Source: Trypanosoma brucei gambiense DAL972
Lineage: Eukaryota > Euglenozoa > Kinetoplastea > Trypanosomatida > Trypanosomatidae
DNA: 64,000 nucleotides
Reading direction: 5' to 3'
Assembly: GCF_000210295.1 (NCBI RefSeq)
Contig: NC_026741.1
Span: forward strand, 1,736,001-1,800,000
Both the position numbers and the translations under genes were made by a program. The notes under the pieces were generated by a model that did not search any database, was not told where the DNA came from, and worked only from the letters and a program-made list of their open reading frames with translations. Positions 1 to 8,181 of the stretch are shown piece after piece (position 1 is the first letter of the stretch; every line of letters begins with the position of its first letter).

Positions 1-980
1 TTGGAGCAACCCTCTTCTTTAGGCGTCTCGTTTTCATCAGCATCTATATCAGTAGTATTTGTCGGCATGCTGGGTGTTGAATGCGCCAGCTTCCTTTCCC
101 TCTGCTGGGAGGCAACAAACTCCTTTGGAGTTCCTAGAAGTCGGCCCTGTGGTTCTGACCCTCCTTCCGCCAACGAAGTAGTTGGTGCAATGTCGGTGTT
201 GGGTGAACGGAACAACGTCCTGAGGCGTTGACCGTGTCGGATCATATCGCTTACTGTTGAAGTGTGCCCTGCAGAGCTCATAGATCTGGAGCACCTTTCC
301 GAATCCTCCCTGAGGTGGGACAACACCTCAGCTTGAGAATCAGGAACATATCGTGGTTTCGGTGAGGTCTCCGCAAGCTTAGAGGCGCCGTGTTTACGGA
401 GCCTCGCGATGAGATGCACTTTGGTTCCACTACCCAAGAGGCCTTTGGACAAACATCGATCGCGCAGCTCCCTCCAACTGAGTTTTTCCTCCGGTAGTGG
501 CTCACCACTTTGACAACCGGTGGTTGAAGAATGCATTAAACTCGTACCCGCTTCCCCACGAGAATTATGGAGCTGGTCAAAGTGCCAGTCAGAATTGCCA
601 CTCCACACTGCCGGCTGGCCAGAGAGTAAAGGGGGACCACCTTCTGTGCGCCGCATTTTAAAACAGCGGAATGGCGAGAAGGGGAAGCTAACGGACCTCC
701 TCAGCGCAGCAACAGAAACCTCGCCGTCTCGTGCAAGCATTTCATCATTCGTAGAGTTGTCATCGCCCAAAACTTCTCGACCGTGGCGGGGGGCCAACAT
801 TGCGCAGAACGCTTCCGTCGCACGAACGGCCTCTGGACAACTGCCATGAAGCTGCGTCCCAGCGGCGCCACTGCTAATTGGCAGTGGATATCGCCTCAAC
901 GCGGCGCAAAATTCTGGAAAGCGCTGAGGCCATCTACGCTCAATATACGAGGCAATTCTTTCGTTATGGCTGTTCGGCAT
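1..980 (-). CDS. SAP-domain protein, 3' end beyond window
   Basis: The frame is open without a stop from an ATG at 980 down to the left edge, 326 complete codons, so the C-terminus is missing. An in-frame TAA lies about 50 bases upstream of the ATG, and this is the first in-frame ATG after it. Residues about 167-198 (start LSWRELRDR, then KGLLGSGTK and LIARLRKHG) match the SAP motif, a helix-extended loop-helix that binds DNA in chromatin and repair proteins. The first 30 residues are rich in aromatic and basic residues (SYIERRWPQRFPEF). The rest is Ser/Thr-rich and probably disordered. Function beyond probable DNA or chromatin binding is unknown; PIAS-like, repair-nuclease or nuclear-scaffold roles are all possible. 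It is the last gene of the left block visible here, downstream of the TCTP pair. Confidence 0.75.
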   Translation of the reverse strand, partial: MPNSHNERIASYIERRWPQRFPEFCAALRRYPLPISSGAAGTQLHGSCPEAVRATEAFCAMLAPRHGREVLGDDNSTNDEMLARDGEVSVAALRRSVSFPFSPFRCFKMRRTEGGPPLLSGQPAVWSGNSDWHFDQLHNSRGEAGTSLMHSSTTGCQSGEPLPEEKLSWRELRDRCLSKGLLGSGTKVHLIARLRKHGASKLAETSPKPRYVPDSQAEVLSHLREDSERCSRSMSSAGHTSTVSDMIRHGQRLRTLFRSPNTDIAPTTSLAEGGSEPQGRLLGTPKEFVASQQRERKLAHSTPSMPTNTTDIDADENETPKEEGCS

Positions 981-1735
981 TAACACATCAAAGAGCAAGT
1001 TTGCATGCAAAAGACCTTCCCGTCCACCTTATACAAAAATGGATGTTCCCGCTTTTGACTGGCCTTTGTACGACGGTCAACGCTGGCGCCTTCCATTAGC
1101 CCGCAGAAGCGGGAAACGTTTGTGAGAATAAGAAGCAAAAAGGAATGGGATCAGTGCAATGTACAAGAGCAACAAAACGCATGTTGGGCGGGTGAGTGAA
1201 TGGACAACACAAACACGAAGAATCACCATTCACTTTTCACACACTCAGGCACACCAACGGAACAGACGTGATAGTAGATTGCTATTCGTTAGACAAAATA
1301 GGGACAGAAGAAAGGCAAAGGGGGACAAGATACGATCTCAGTGCTCTGGAAACTTGCTGATTCTCTTTTTTCTTTTCGGACATTTCTTTCTTTTTTTGTG
1401 CATATACCTCTCTCCACAACCAATCTTTACTGACCCATTCCCATTCGCTCCCACTTCCTTTTCTCACGTCTTCTACATTGTCCTTGGCTCCTTCACCTTC
1501 CCTCCCCTGGCTTCTGTCCCCCCCCCCTACGCGTTAGGTGTGCTTAACAAGGGCTAAGTTAAAATAAAATAATGGTGATAACAAGAAATACAAATAAACA
1601 AATAAATATATACGCTAAACGCACTTTGCCTATTTTATTACTTTTTTATTAAAAAAAAAAAATAACTCCGTTAATTTACTTTTTGTATCCCTTTTCTTAG
1701 TTAAACACCTTAGGCTCCACCGAAAAAGAGTGAAC
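981..1735. other. Intergenic, TCTP 3'UTR and SAP-gene 5' flank
   Basis: No gene is visible. Read on the minus strand it should hold the 3'UTR of the downstream TCTP copy and the splice-acceptor zone of the SAP-domain gene (pyrimidine-rich on the minus strand around 1125-1150). Plus-strand homopolymers include C10 near 1518-1527 and an A-rich stretch near 1650. Confidence 0.5.
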
Positions 1736-2404
1736 TCACACGCGTTCGCCCTTGAGACCATCCTTCCAGAAGTAGAAGGTGGGTGTCTCACCATCCCACT
1801 TGCAGAGGACAATCATGCCATTGTCGGGGTCCTCCTCATTACCCTCAGGAATGAAAAACTGATACTCATCAATTTCCTTTATCACCTTCTTCACGAAGGC
1901 GGCGGCGTTAGTCTGGAAGGCCTTCTTTGCGCCCTCATCCTCAATTTTCTCCAATAGCTGCTTCATGTAACCACGAATGTGGGCCATGTAGGAGCCCTTG
2001 TCATAGTTCGTCTCAGTGTAGCGGTTATTGTGAACCACATCAATGACGCGCTGCTTCCCGTCGTCCACGTCACCCGCCGCACCCTCAGCGGCATCCTCAT
2101 CAGCATTAGCAGAAATACCGTAGTCCTCACCACCAATCTCAATGTAGCGGCCTTGTACGGCGTACACGATCTCGTCCAACACATCCATTGGCTTGTCGTT
2201 GTCGCACACGACTTCGGCATTTGTTAAGATATCCCTGAAGATCTTCATTCTGGCGAAATTGCTTTATTGTCTATAAGCGTTGGTAAGCTCCTACATACAA
2301 CGGGGCAAAACAAAAAGGGATAAGAAGATATCAAAGGAAATAAAGAAGCTAGCATAAAGAAACGTGTTAGAAGTGATTTCGTAGTTTTCCAATGGAAAGT
2401 TCTC
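1732..2404 (-). repeat. Direct repeat unit, TCTP copy A
   Basis: This 673-base unit is nearly identical to 3346-4018, offset 1614 bases. It covers the whole TCTP coding region plus about 156 bases upstream of the ATG. Identity stops four bases past the TCTP stop codon on one side and at a sharp break on the other (2405 differs from 4019). Confidence 0.9.
1736..2248 (-). CDS. TCTP: Translationally controlled tumour protein, downstream copy
   Basis: A complete 170-aa protein, the usual TCTP length. It begins MKIFRDILTNAEVVCD and carries the TCTP signature regions (RYIEIGGEDYGI near residue 34, then NNRYTETNYDK near 74-84). TCTP is a small cytosolic protein that binds calcium, microtubules and translation factors and affects growth. 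The start is an ATG at 2248 preceded by a 5' flank shared with the upstream copy. It differs from that copy at four residues: Ala54, Asp62, Gly64 and Gly85. In T. brucei two TCTP paralogues with different 3'UTRs are reported to be expressed in different life stages; by gene order this copy would be TCTP1, but I assign that from memory only. Confidence 0.95.
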   Translation of the reverse strand: MKIFRDILTNAEVVCDNDKPMDVLDEIVYAVQGRYIEIGGEDYGISANADEDAAEGAAGDVDDGKQRVIDVVHNNRYTETNYDKGSYMAHIRGYMKQLLEKIEDEGAKKAFQTNAAAFVKKVIKEIDEYQFFIPEGNEEDPDNGMIVLCKWDGETPTFYFWKDGLKGERV

Positions 2405-3345
2405 CCTGAAGACACCCGTCCACATCTTTTTTCTTTCCTGCTTTGAATGCACCGTCTCCCATTATATTCTATCTTTATTTCCTTCATTTTTTTAAAAAAC
2501 CACACGGTTACTTCTTTTCTGTGTCTTTCCCCCTTTATTTTTTCTCGCTCTATCTCCCTCCTTTTAAATATTCTTTTTTGTTTTATGGACTGTTTCTCTC
2601 CGGTGAACCTGGTGGGAGAACAGTGCGTCACTTTGAACTCCTCACGCGATCACCTCTTCCACAGCCGTATCCATTAACCTTCACACTACGAAAGTTAATT
2701 TCCTGTAACTCCATCTATTAAGTCAGTTTCCGCGATGTTCATATTAAGTTCCCCTTATTTGACAGCGTTTCTTTTTTTTTTTTTACTTTTCTTCTTCTGC
2801 TCTTAGTTTCAGCAGTAATTAAACATTTTACCTGCTGCCAGCGAATTCACGAATAAAGGAATCACCGAAGAAGGGTGCACAAACCTCTCAACTCACACGT
2901 GGATGAGCCTCATCTTTTATTTGTTCCAGGTATCTTATTCACCGTCATTGCTCGCCTCCACGTGCACACGCACGCATTCCTTGACAGATTCCTTTCTTCT
3001 TTTTCAAGCACTGGTATAGAGGCTGAGCCAAACAGACACAGACAGAGAGGAAAGAAACCCAGCATTCTCGCCTATATTAATCCATCTTCAGCTTTTCCTC
3101 ATTCTCCCTTACTTATTATCTTCATCCGCTTCTCTTCTCCCCCACTCTTACAAGCAGAGCGGACCGTGCGCGTTGCGGAAACACAAGTGATCGGTAAAAT
3201 AAAAAAAAGTGAAAACAATCCCTGTGAAGTACAAGGAATCTTCAAAACGACAAGCAGGATGAATGGTGAAAACAAAGTGGGCGAGGACGAGAGAATTAAA
3301 GATGACAGTCGCCATAAAGCAACATTAGATTCACTTAGAAACAGC
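2405..3345. other. Spacer between TCTP copies, unique 3'UTR
   Basis: This sequence is not part of the duplicated unit. On the minus strand it must hold the 3'UTR of the upstream TCTP copy (left part of the transcript) and the 5' trans-splicing zone of the downstream copy. It is T-rich on the plus strand (long T run near 2771-2784). A 164-aa plus-strand open frame here (2875-3369) has no coding character and is antisense to the block. Confidence 0.5.
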
Positions 3346-4018
3346 GAACTCACACGCGTTCGCCCTTGAGACCATCCTTCCAGAAGTAGAAGGTGGGTGT
3401 CTCACCATCCCACTTGCAGAGGACAATCATGCCATTGTCGGGGTCCTCCTCATTACCCTCAGGAATGAAAAACTGATACTCATCAATTTCCTTTATCACC
3501 TTCTTCACGAAGGCGGCGGCGTTAGTCTGGAAGGCCTTCTTTGCGCCCTCATCCTCAATTTTCTCCAATAGCTGCTTCATGTAACCACGAATGTGGGCCA
3601 TGTAGGAGTTCTTGTCATAGTTCGTCTCAGTGTAGCGGTTATTGTGAACCACATCAATGACGCGCTGTTTTTCGTCAGCCACGTCACCCGCCGCACCCTC
3701 GCCGGCATCCTCATCAGCATTAGCAGAAATACCGTAGTCCTCACCACCAATCTCAATGTAGCGGCCTTGTACGGCGTACACGATCTCGTCCAACACATCC
3801 ATTGGCTTGTCGTTGTCGCACACGACTTCGGCATTTGTTAAGATATCCCTGAAGATCTTCATTCTGGCGAAATTGCTTTATTGTCTATAAGCGTTGGTAA
3901 GCTCCTACATACAACGGGGCAAAACAAAAAGGGATAAGAAGATATCAAATAAAATAAAGAAGCTAGTATAAAGAAACGTGTTAGAAGTGATTTCGTAGTT
4001 TTCCAATGGAGAGTTCTC
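3346..4018 (-). repeat. Direct repeat unit, TCTP copy B
   Basis: Partner of the repeat at 1732-2404. The coding part and upstream flank are almost identical to copy A; the few differences include about four coding changes and several in the flank (for example near 3948-3966). The breakpoints are sharp. Confidence 0.9.
3350..3862 (-). CDS. TCTP: Translationally controlled tumour protein, upstream copy
   Basis: A complete 170-aa TCTP, transcribed before the copy at 1736-2248. It differs at Gly54, Ala62, Glu64 and Asn85. Three of the four changes lie in the acidic, flexible loop (residues about 50-65), so the folded core is unchanged. The 5' flank is shared with the other copy and the 3' flank is not, so any difference in expression should come from the 3'UTR. 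By gene order it would correspond to the reported T. brucei TCTP2, which I have not verified. Confidence 0.95.
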   Translation of the reverse strand: MKIFRDILTNAEVVCDNDKPMDVLDEIVYAVQGRYIEIGGEDYGISANADEDAGEGAAGDVADEKQRVIDVVHNNRYTETNYDKNSYMAHIRGYMKQLLEKIEDEGAKKAFQTNAAAFVKKVIKEIDEYQFFIPEGNEEDPDNGMIVLCKWDGETPTFYFWKDGLKGERV

Positions 4019-4382
4019 GAGTACGGTGGTGGGAAAGTCGCAAAAGAGATTGGGAATAAAATTCTTCAGTACTGTGCACAACCACGGCTATGCTTCATCT
4101 TCCTCCCCGCCCCCCCCACGCTTCTCTTAACACCACCATGGCGCCGACTGAATTACATGACTTATGTTGGAATAATAGGAAGGGGAGACAAAAAACCAAG
4201 CAGTACCGTATCAAACTAATAAGTGACCGATAGCCTTCTCTCACTTTCCACTTTTCCAGCCCTTCCTTCCCTCAGGCATTATTTGGTTCCGTTTCGTTAG
4301 TTTTAACTTCTCACCTTCCGTACTGTTCTTGAGAAGGGGAACGCGGATTTTCCTAAACCCGAGCTTCACTGCTGTTAGCACA
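4019..4382. other. Intergenic, PWP1 3'UTR
   Basis: No gene is seen. It lies between the TCTP repeat edge and the PWP1 stop codon and contains a C8 run near 4110. It should include the PWP1 polyadenylation zone and the TCTP splice acceptor. Confidence 0.4.
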
Positions 4383-5642
4383 CTAGCAAAACACTCGCTG
4401 CACATCGTCTGTAATAATGTAGACGAGTGGCTCCCCCTTGCTTCCACATGCACCTAATACATGCGGCGAGTTTGGATGGAATGACAGTGACATCACGGCA
4501 CCCGTACGGTATGAGCGCTTTACAATCTCCTTAGGCGGGCACGTGGTGTCGCGTGCGTCCCACAAGCTAATCATATTGTCCTTCCCTCCTGCGGCAAGGA
4601 GACCCGGGACATGCGGAGAGGCGGAAAACGTCGTATCCGCCTCATGGACTTGCATCTGCCATAAGGCCTCCGCGTTCATACGCGCCTCAAACGCTGCCCA
4701 GTTGCCTGTGCTCGTTGATGCATATAACACTCGGCCCCCGCTATGGGGGTCAAACTCCACGTGCTCAACCGTGCTACCGGTAGCAAAGCGAAGGGCTGCG
4801 CTACTGGGGCTGCGACAGTCGCGCAGCACCATCGTTGCATCGAAGCCACCAGAAAGCAAAAGATTGGCTTCGCTACGATGCCAATCAAGACTCTGTACTT
4901 TCTCTGGTTCAGTATACGTCCCGATACAGCTGGAAGTGTTGAGGTCCCACATCTTAATAGTTGTGTCAGCACTACCTGAAGCGAGTATATGCTGCGCGCA
5001 CGTGTTCCACCTCACACAAATAACTGAATCCTTATGTGATCCCTCCTGCAGCAGGCTGCTCTTCACTCTCTTCCTGTAGTTGTCTTCCCACTTGACGCAC
5101 CCACCCAACAGACACGCCGGCTCCACAGCATCCATCACATCAAGGTTCCACAATTCAACAAATGGACGCATCGTTCCCACGGCACAAATTGACATTGTTC
5201 CGTCCGTCAACCACGCGGTGCTAAGAGGGAAAGCGGCGACCTCCATGTCGTGGTGTACGTAAATGTTGTTTTCGGGCTCGTCATAGACATACAACTCTAA
5301 GCGCGGTTGCGCGGCGTCAGCGAGTGCGGTAGCAAAGACGAGGTCCGTCTCTTTGAAGTTCGTGTCGTTAATCTCATCTTCGTCATCGGACTCCACCTGC
5401 TCCAAAATAGTGTCGGCCCCGCCACCGAAGCACATCCCACCCGTGTCGCCAGCGTCATCGCTACTCGCATCGCCACTGTCTGCTAAGTTCGTGCCTTCAT
5501 GAGGAATCGTCTCGTCTTCTTCAACGCCGAGTTCCGGGTTTCGCCTCCGCAACTTTGCTCGAACCGTATCAATATCATCACCCGTACGGATTGGGATGGG
5601 CTTCATGCCACCCTTTGGTACCCACGAAAGGGACGTAAGCAT
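4383..5642 (-). CDS. PWP1: PWP1-like WD40 ribosome-biogenesis protein
   Basis: This 419-aa protein matches the periodic tryptophan protein 1 family along its length. It starts MLTSLSWVPKGGMK, like the MISAVAWVPRG-type start of PWP1. An acidic segment (about 40-90) follows, then the PWP1-specific block LELYVYDEPENNIYVHHD and FPLSTAWL. The family hallmark VELWNLDVMDAVEP follows, and then WD40 repeats (for example ASGSADTTIKMWDL). PWP1 is a nucleolar chromatin-associated WD protein needed for rRNA synthesis and ribosome assembly. The protein is shorter than animal or yeast PWP1, mainly because the acidic region is short. The ATG at 5642 agrees with the family N-terminus. Confidence 0.88.
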   Translation of the reverse strand: MLTSLSWVPKGGMKPIPIRTGDDIDTVRAKLRRRNPELGVEEDETIPHEGTNLADSGDASSDDAGDTGGMCFGGGADTILEQVESDDEDEINDTNFKETDLVFATALADAAQPRLELYVYDEPENNIYVHHDMEVAAFPLSTAWLTDGTMSICAVGTMRPFVELWNLDVMDAVEPACLLGGCVKWEDNYRKRVKSSLLQEGSHKDSVICVRWNTCAQHILASGSADTTIKMWDLNTSSCIGTYTEPEKVQSLDWHRSEANLLLSGGFDATMVLRDCRSPSSAALRFATGSTVEHVEFDPHSGGRVLYASTSTGNWAAFEARMNAEALWQMQVHEADTTFSASPHVPGLLAAGGKDNMISLWDARDTTCPPKEIVKRSYRTGAVMSLSFHPNSPHVLGACGSKGEPLVYIITDDVQRVFC

Positions 5643-6067
5643 CCCCTTTAACTTGGTTACGTCACACCCTTCTCCTCCCTGCTGCGATTATCTGTCTGGG
5701 TGACAGCCTCAGCTATTCCTTTATTTAGTTTTCCCTTTCCGCTGACAAACCCCGCCACCACAACTTGCTTCAAGCACACACACCACAAAAGCAAAAAAAA
5801 AAGGGAAATCACAAATTAGTAGGGCAAAGAATGAGTTTCACTTCATAGCCATGGACAACACAAGAAGCTCCGTATACACATAAGATAAGAAGAGAACAGC
5901 GGTTCGTAGAAAAGTTGAAGAGGGGAAGTAGGACTTGTGCGCCATGTAACGAAACCAAAAAGTTTGCCCAGCGTCGTCAGCGAATCCTCTCTCATCTCAC
6001 CAAGTCAATGAGCACAGGGTAACCTTCAAAGGGCAGCTCCCCGCCGCCATGGAGCTACGAAACAGAA
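5643..6067. other. Intergenic, no gene seen
   Basis: A 425-base gap between the START-domain gene and PWP1. On the minus strand it should hold the 3'UTR of the former and the splice acceptor of PWP1. Nothing else is visible. Confidence 0.4.
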
Positions 6068-7252
6068 CTAAAGATTAGATGACAACAGCGGCAACCTCTC
6101 CGCCACACGCCGCCCCAGAGCAATGAGCCTTCCACAACATTCCCGACACATCCTGCACATCTGCGATGACTTTGACCCCACAACAAAACGAGCGGCGCCA
6201 CCATCACTATCATCCTCACCCCATTCCCCAAGGTTGCTACACTCAGAAGCATCAACACCAGTAACGTAGCTATGGGGTGACGGTTCTCCCTTTCCATTAG
6301 TTTTCCCCACCATCCCGCTTTTGCCACCCGAACCTGTGCTGGTACTACTGACCTTCCCTTCGCTGTGTAGTTGAGCCGTGCAGTCAGTGAGAGAGGCGGG
6401 AGGATGGCGTATTATGAAGTCACGAAGCCTTTTTGCCATGCGCATTTGTGCAGCCAATACAAGACGCCGCACCAGCCGCGGTAGATGCCCCATTGGGTGC
6501 ACAAGCGAGACACAGCTCATTTGGCACCCCTCACAACCTCCTGTTACCTTCGTGGGCTTTGCCAGCATGGCGAAAAATATCAAACGTGCCCGTATGTACT
6601 TCGCGCGCCGTTCGTTGCAAAGATCCACGCGATCGAGTGGTGTTGACAGACCCTTCAACCACACTGTGCCATCAGGCTGCACCTCCTCCGCCACAGCCAT
6701 CTCCAAGTCACGACTACGGACAAATGGTACGGGAGAGCGAATAACCATATAGTACAGCCCCACACGTCTCTGGCTGGGCTGCAGTTGCAGCAAGTTTGCG
6801 TCCGCGACGTCCGTTAGCGTGCTAACAGGGGCAGTTGCAGGCCGAGGCAAGGTCCGCACGAAGTGAAGTTTCGACGCGTAGTCGTCCCACTGGCATCGTT
6901 TGGATGCATGCATATACAAGGGAAGAGCGGATGGTGGGCATGGAAGATGCGTCCTCACGAATATCATATCCATCGGAGACTCCTCCGTTGGTCTGCTATA
7001 GAGGGAAGTGTTAGAATCACTGTCATGAGCAATGGGACGGAACCCGGAACTCACGGGATCCTGCATGAGGAGTTGTGCGACGTCTGTGAAATCAACGGCA
7101 GCACAATAAACATCAACATCCTTGCTTCGGGAGGCATTGTTCTGTGATGCTCGGCCGGCGATCGTCGCGGGGTCAGCGCCAACAGTGGGCTGAGGATGGG
7201 TGTGGACGACAGGTGCTAACTGTGCCACAGGCATGGCACGCCCTCTCAACAT
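6068..7252 (-). CDS. START-like lipid-binding domain protein
   Basis: A 394-aa protein from an ATG at 7252 (a second in-frame ATG is at codon 7). The middle, about residues 60-275, resembles a START domain. Visible family-like strands are YYMVIRSPVPFVRSRDLEM followed by a PDGTVWLKGLS stretch, and later CQMSCVSLVHPMGHLPRLV followed by a long basic amphipathic helix, matching the end of START domains. START domains hold one lipid (sterol, phospholipid or ceramide) in a hydrophobic tunnel. No clear membrane segment or PH domain is seen, so membrane targeting is unknown. The last 100 residues are Gly/Ser-rich, with a short Cys cluster (QMCRMCRECCGR) near the end that could be lipid-modified or bind metal. 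Lipid specificity cannot be read from the sequence. Confidence 0.65.
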   Translation of the reverse strand: MLRGRAMPVAQLAPVVHTHPQPTVGADPATIAGRASQNNASRSKDVDVYCAAVDFTDVAQLLMQDPVSSGFRPIAHDSDSNTSLYSRPTEESPMDMIFVRTHLPCPPSALPLYMHASKRCQWDDYASKLHFVRTLPRPATAPVSTLTDVADANLLQLQPSQRRVGLYYMVIRSPVPFVRSRDLEMAVAEEVQPDGTVWLKGLSTPLDRVDLCNERRAKYIRARLIFFAMLAKPTKVTGGCEGCQMSCVSLVHPMGHLPRLVRRLVLAAQMRMAKRLRDFIIRHPPASLTDCTAQLHSEGKVSSTSTGSGGKSGMVGKTNGKGEPSPHSYVTGVDASECSNLGEWGEDDSDGGAARFVVGSKSSQMCRMCRECCGRLIALGRRVAERLPLLSSNL

Positions 7253-8181
7253 CTGTAGTTTTTGGCCCTAGCGGGGCACCGAAGGGAATACCCACAAGTT
7301 CCACGTTGTGTTTCTCCGTGCGTAGGAGGGCGGGGGGCTGGCGACAGATTGCCGGAGGAGGGAAAGCAAAACTCGGCTCCCGGTGGAGCACCCTCTGCTA
7401 ATGTATATCTGAGTCTAATTAGATATTGCATATAAACCCCCAGCCGCGCACGAGAGCACGCGTTCACTCATTGTGGTGAGAATGATTAGAATAAGAGGAA
7501 ATGAAGGGAAACAACAAAAACAAAAAGGGAGCATAAAGCGTCAAGTACAGGCACGTTGACAGACTAAACTTCAAATACTGTCCTCAGACACAACTCGGGA
7601 GCTGCCATATATTAACATCATCTTGTCGATGCACAAAAACTGCTAAACCACTCAGGGAGTGAAAAAGTGTGGCCACGCCATGCATTGCATAATGTGGTGT
7701 GCCTCTACATAACTCCACATCACCCACTTGTGTTTGGTTCCCAAAAGATACCTGTCCATCGCCCGACTTTCGCAGGGGAAAGAAGTGGCGTTGGGAATCA
7801 ACGCAGCATGGGGTAACGGATATACAGGATGGAACCCTGTACAACACAAAAGGAAAAGATGAAAAGCAACTCTAAAGCAACTTACAAATTGCGCGTGCAT
7901 CCAGACCAGCACGCTACCTGCACCCTTGCCATACCACCTCACACACGATCGTGGCCCTAGAAAGATGAACCACGCGCATATTTGACAGGGCATTTAACTC
8001 TTCCGATGTGACCCCCATCGACAACCGCCCATCCAATAGCTTTCTTCTTGTTGTGCCACTCCTTCTCATTTACTGATACACAATTCTTTCCACCGCTTCT
8101 CACGGCGTAGCCGTGGTGACGGGGCTGTAACCTCCACATTTGCACACTCGGTGGTACCTCCCCGGGGCGCGTGCAAAATTG
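7253..8181. other. Intergenic, no gene seen
   Basis: A 929-base gap. A 113-aa minus-strand open frame (7652-7993) is rich in Cys, Trp and His and looks like chance. It is probably the 3'UTR of the large WD40 gene plus the 5' flank of the START gene. Confidence 0.4.

Noticed and set aside
2875..3369. 164-aa plus-strand frame between the TCTP copies
   Set aside because: Antisense to the block, low coding character, and its end overlaps the TCTP 3' end.
7652..7993. 113-aa minus-strand frame before the START gene
   Set aside because: Rich in Cys, Trp, His and Met as expected for chance translation; no motif.
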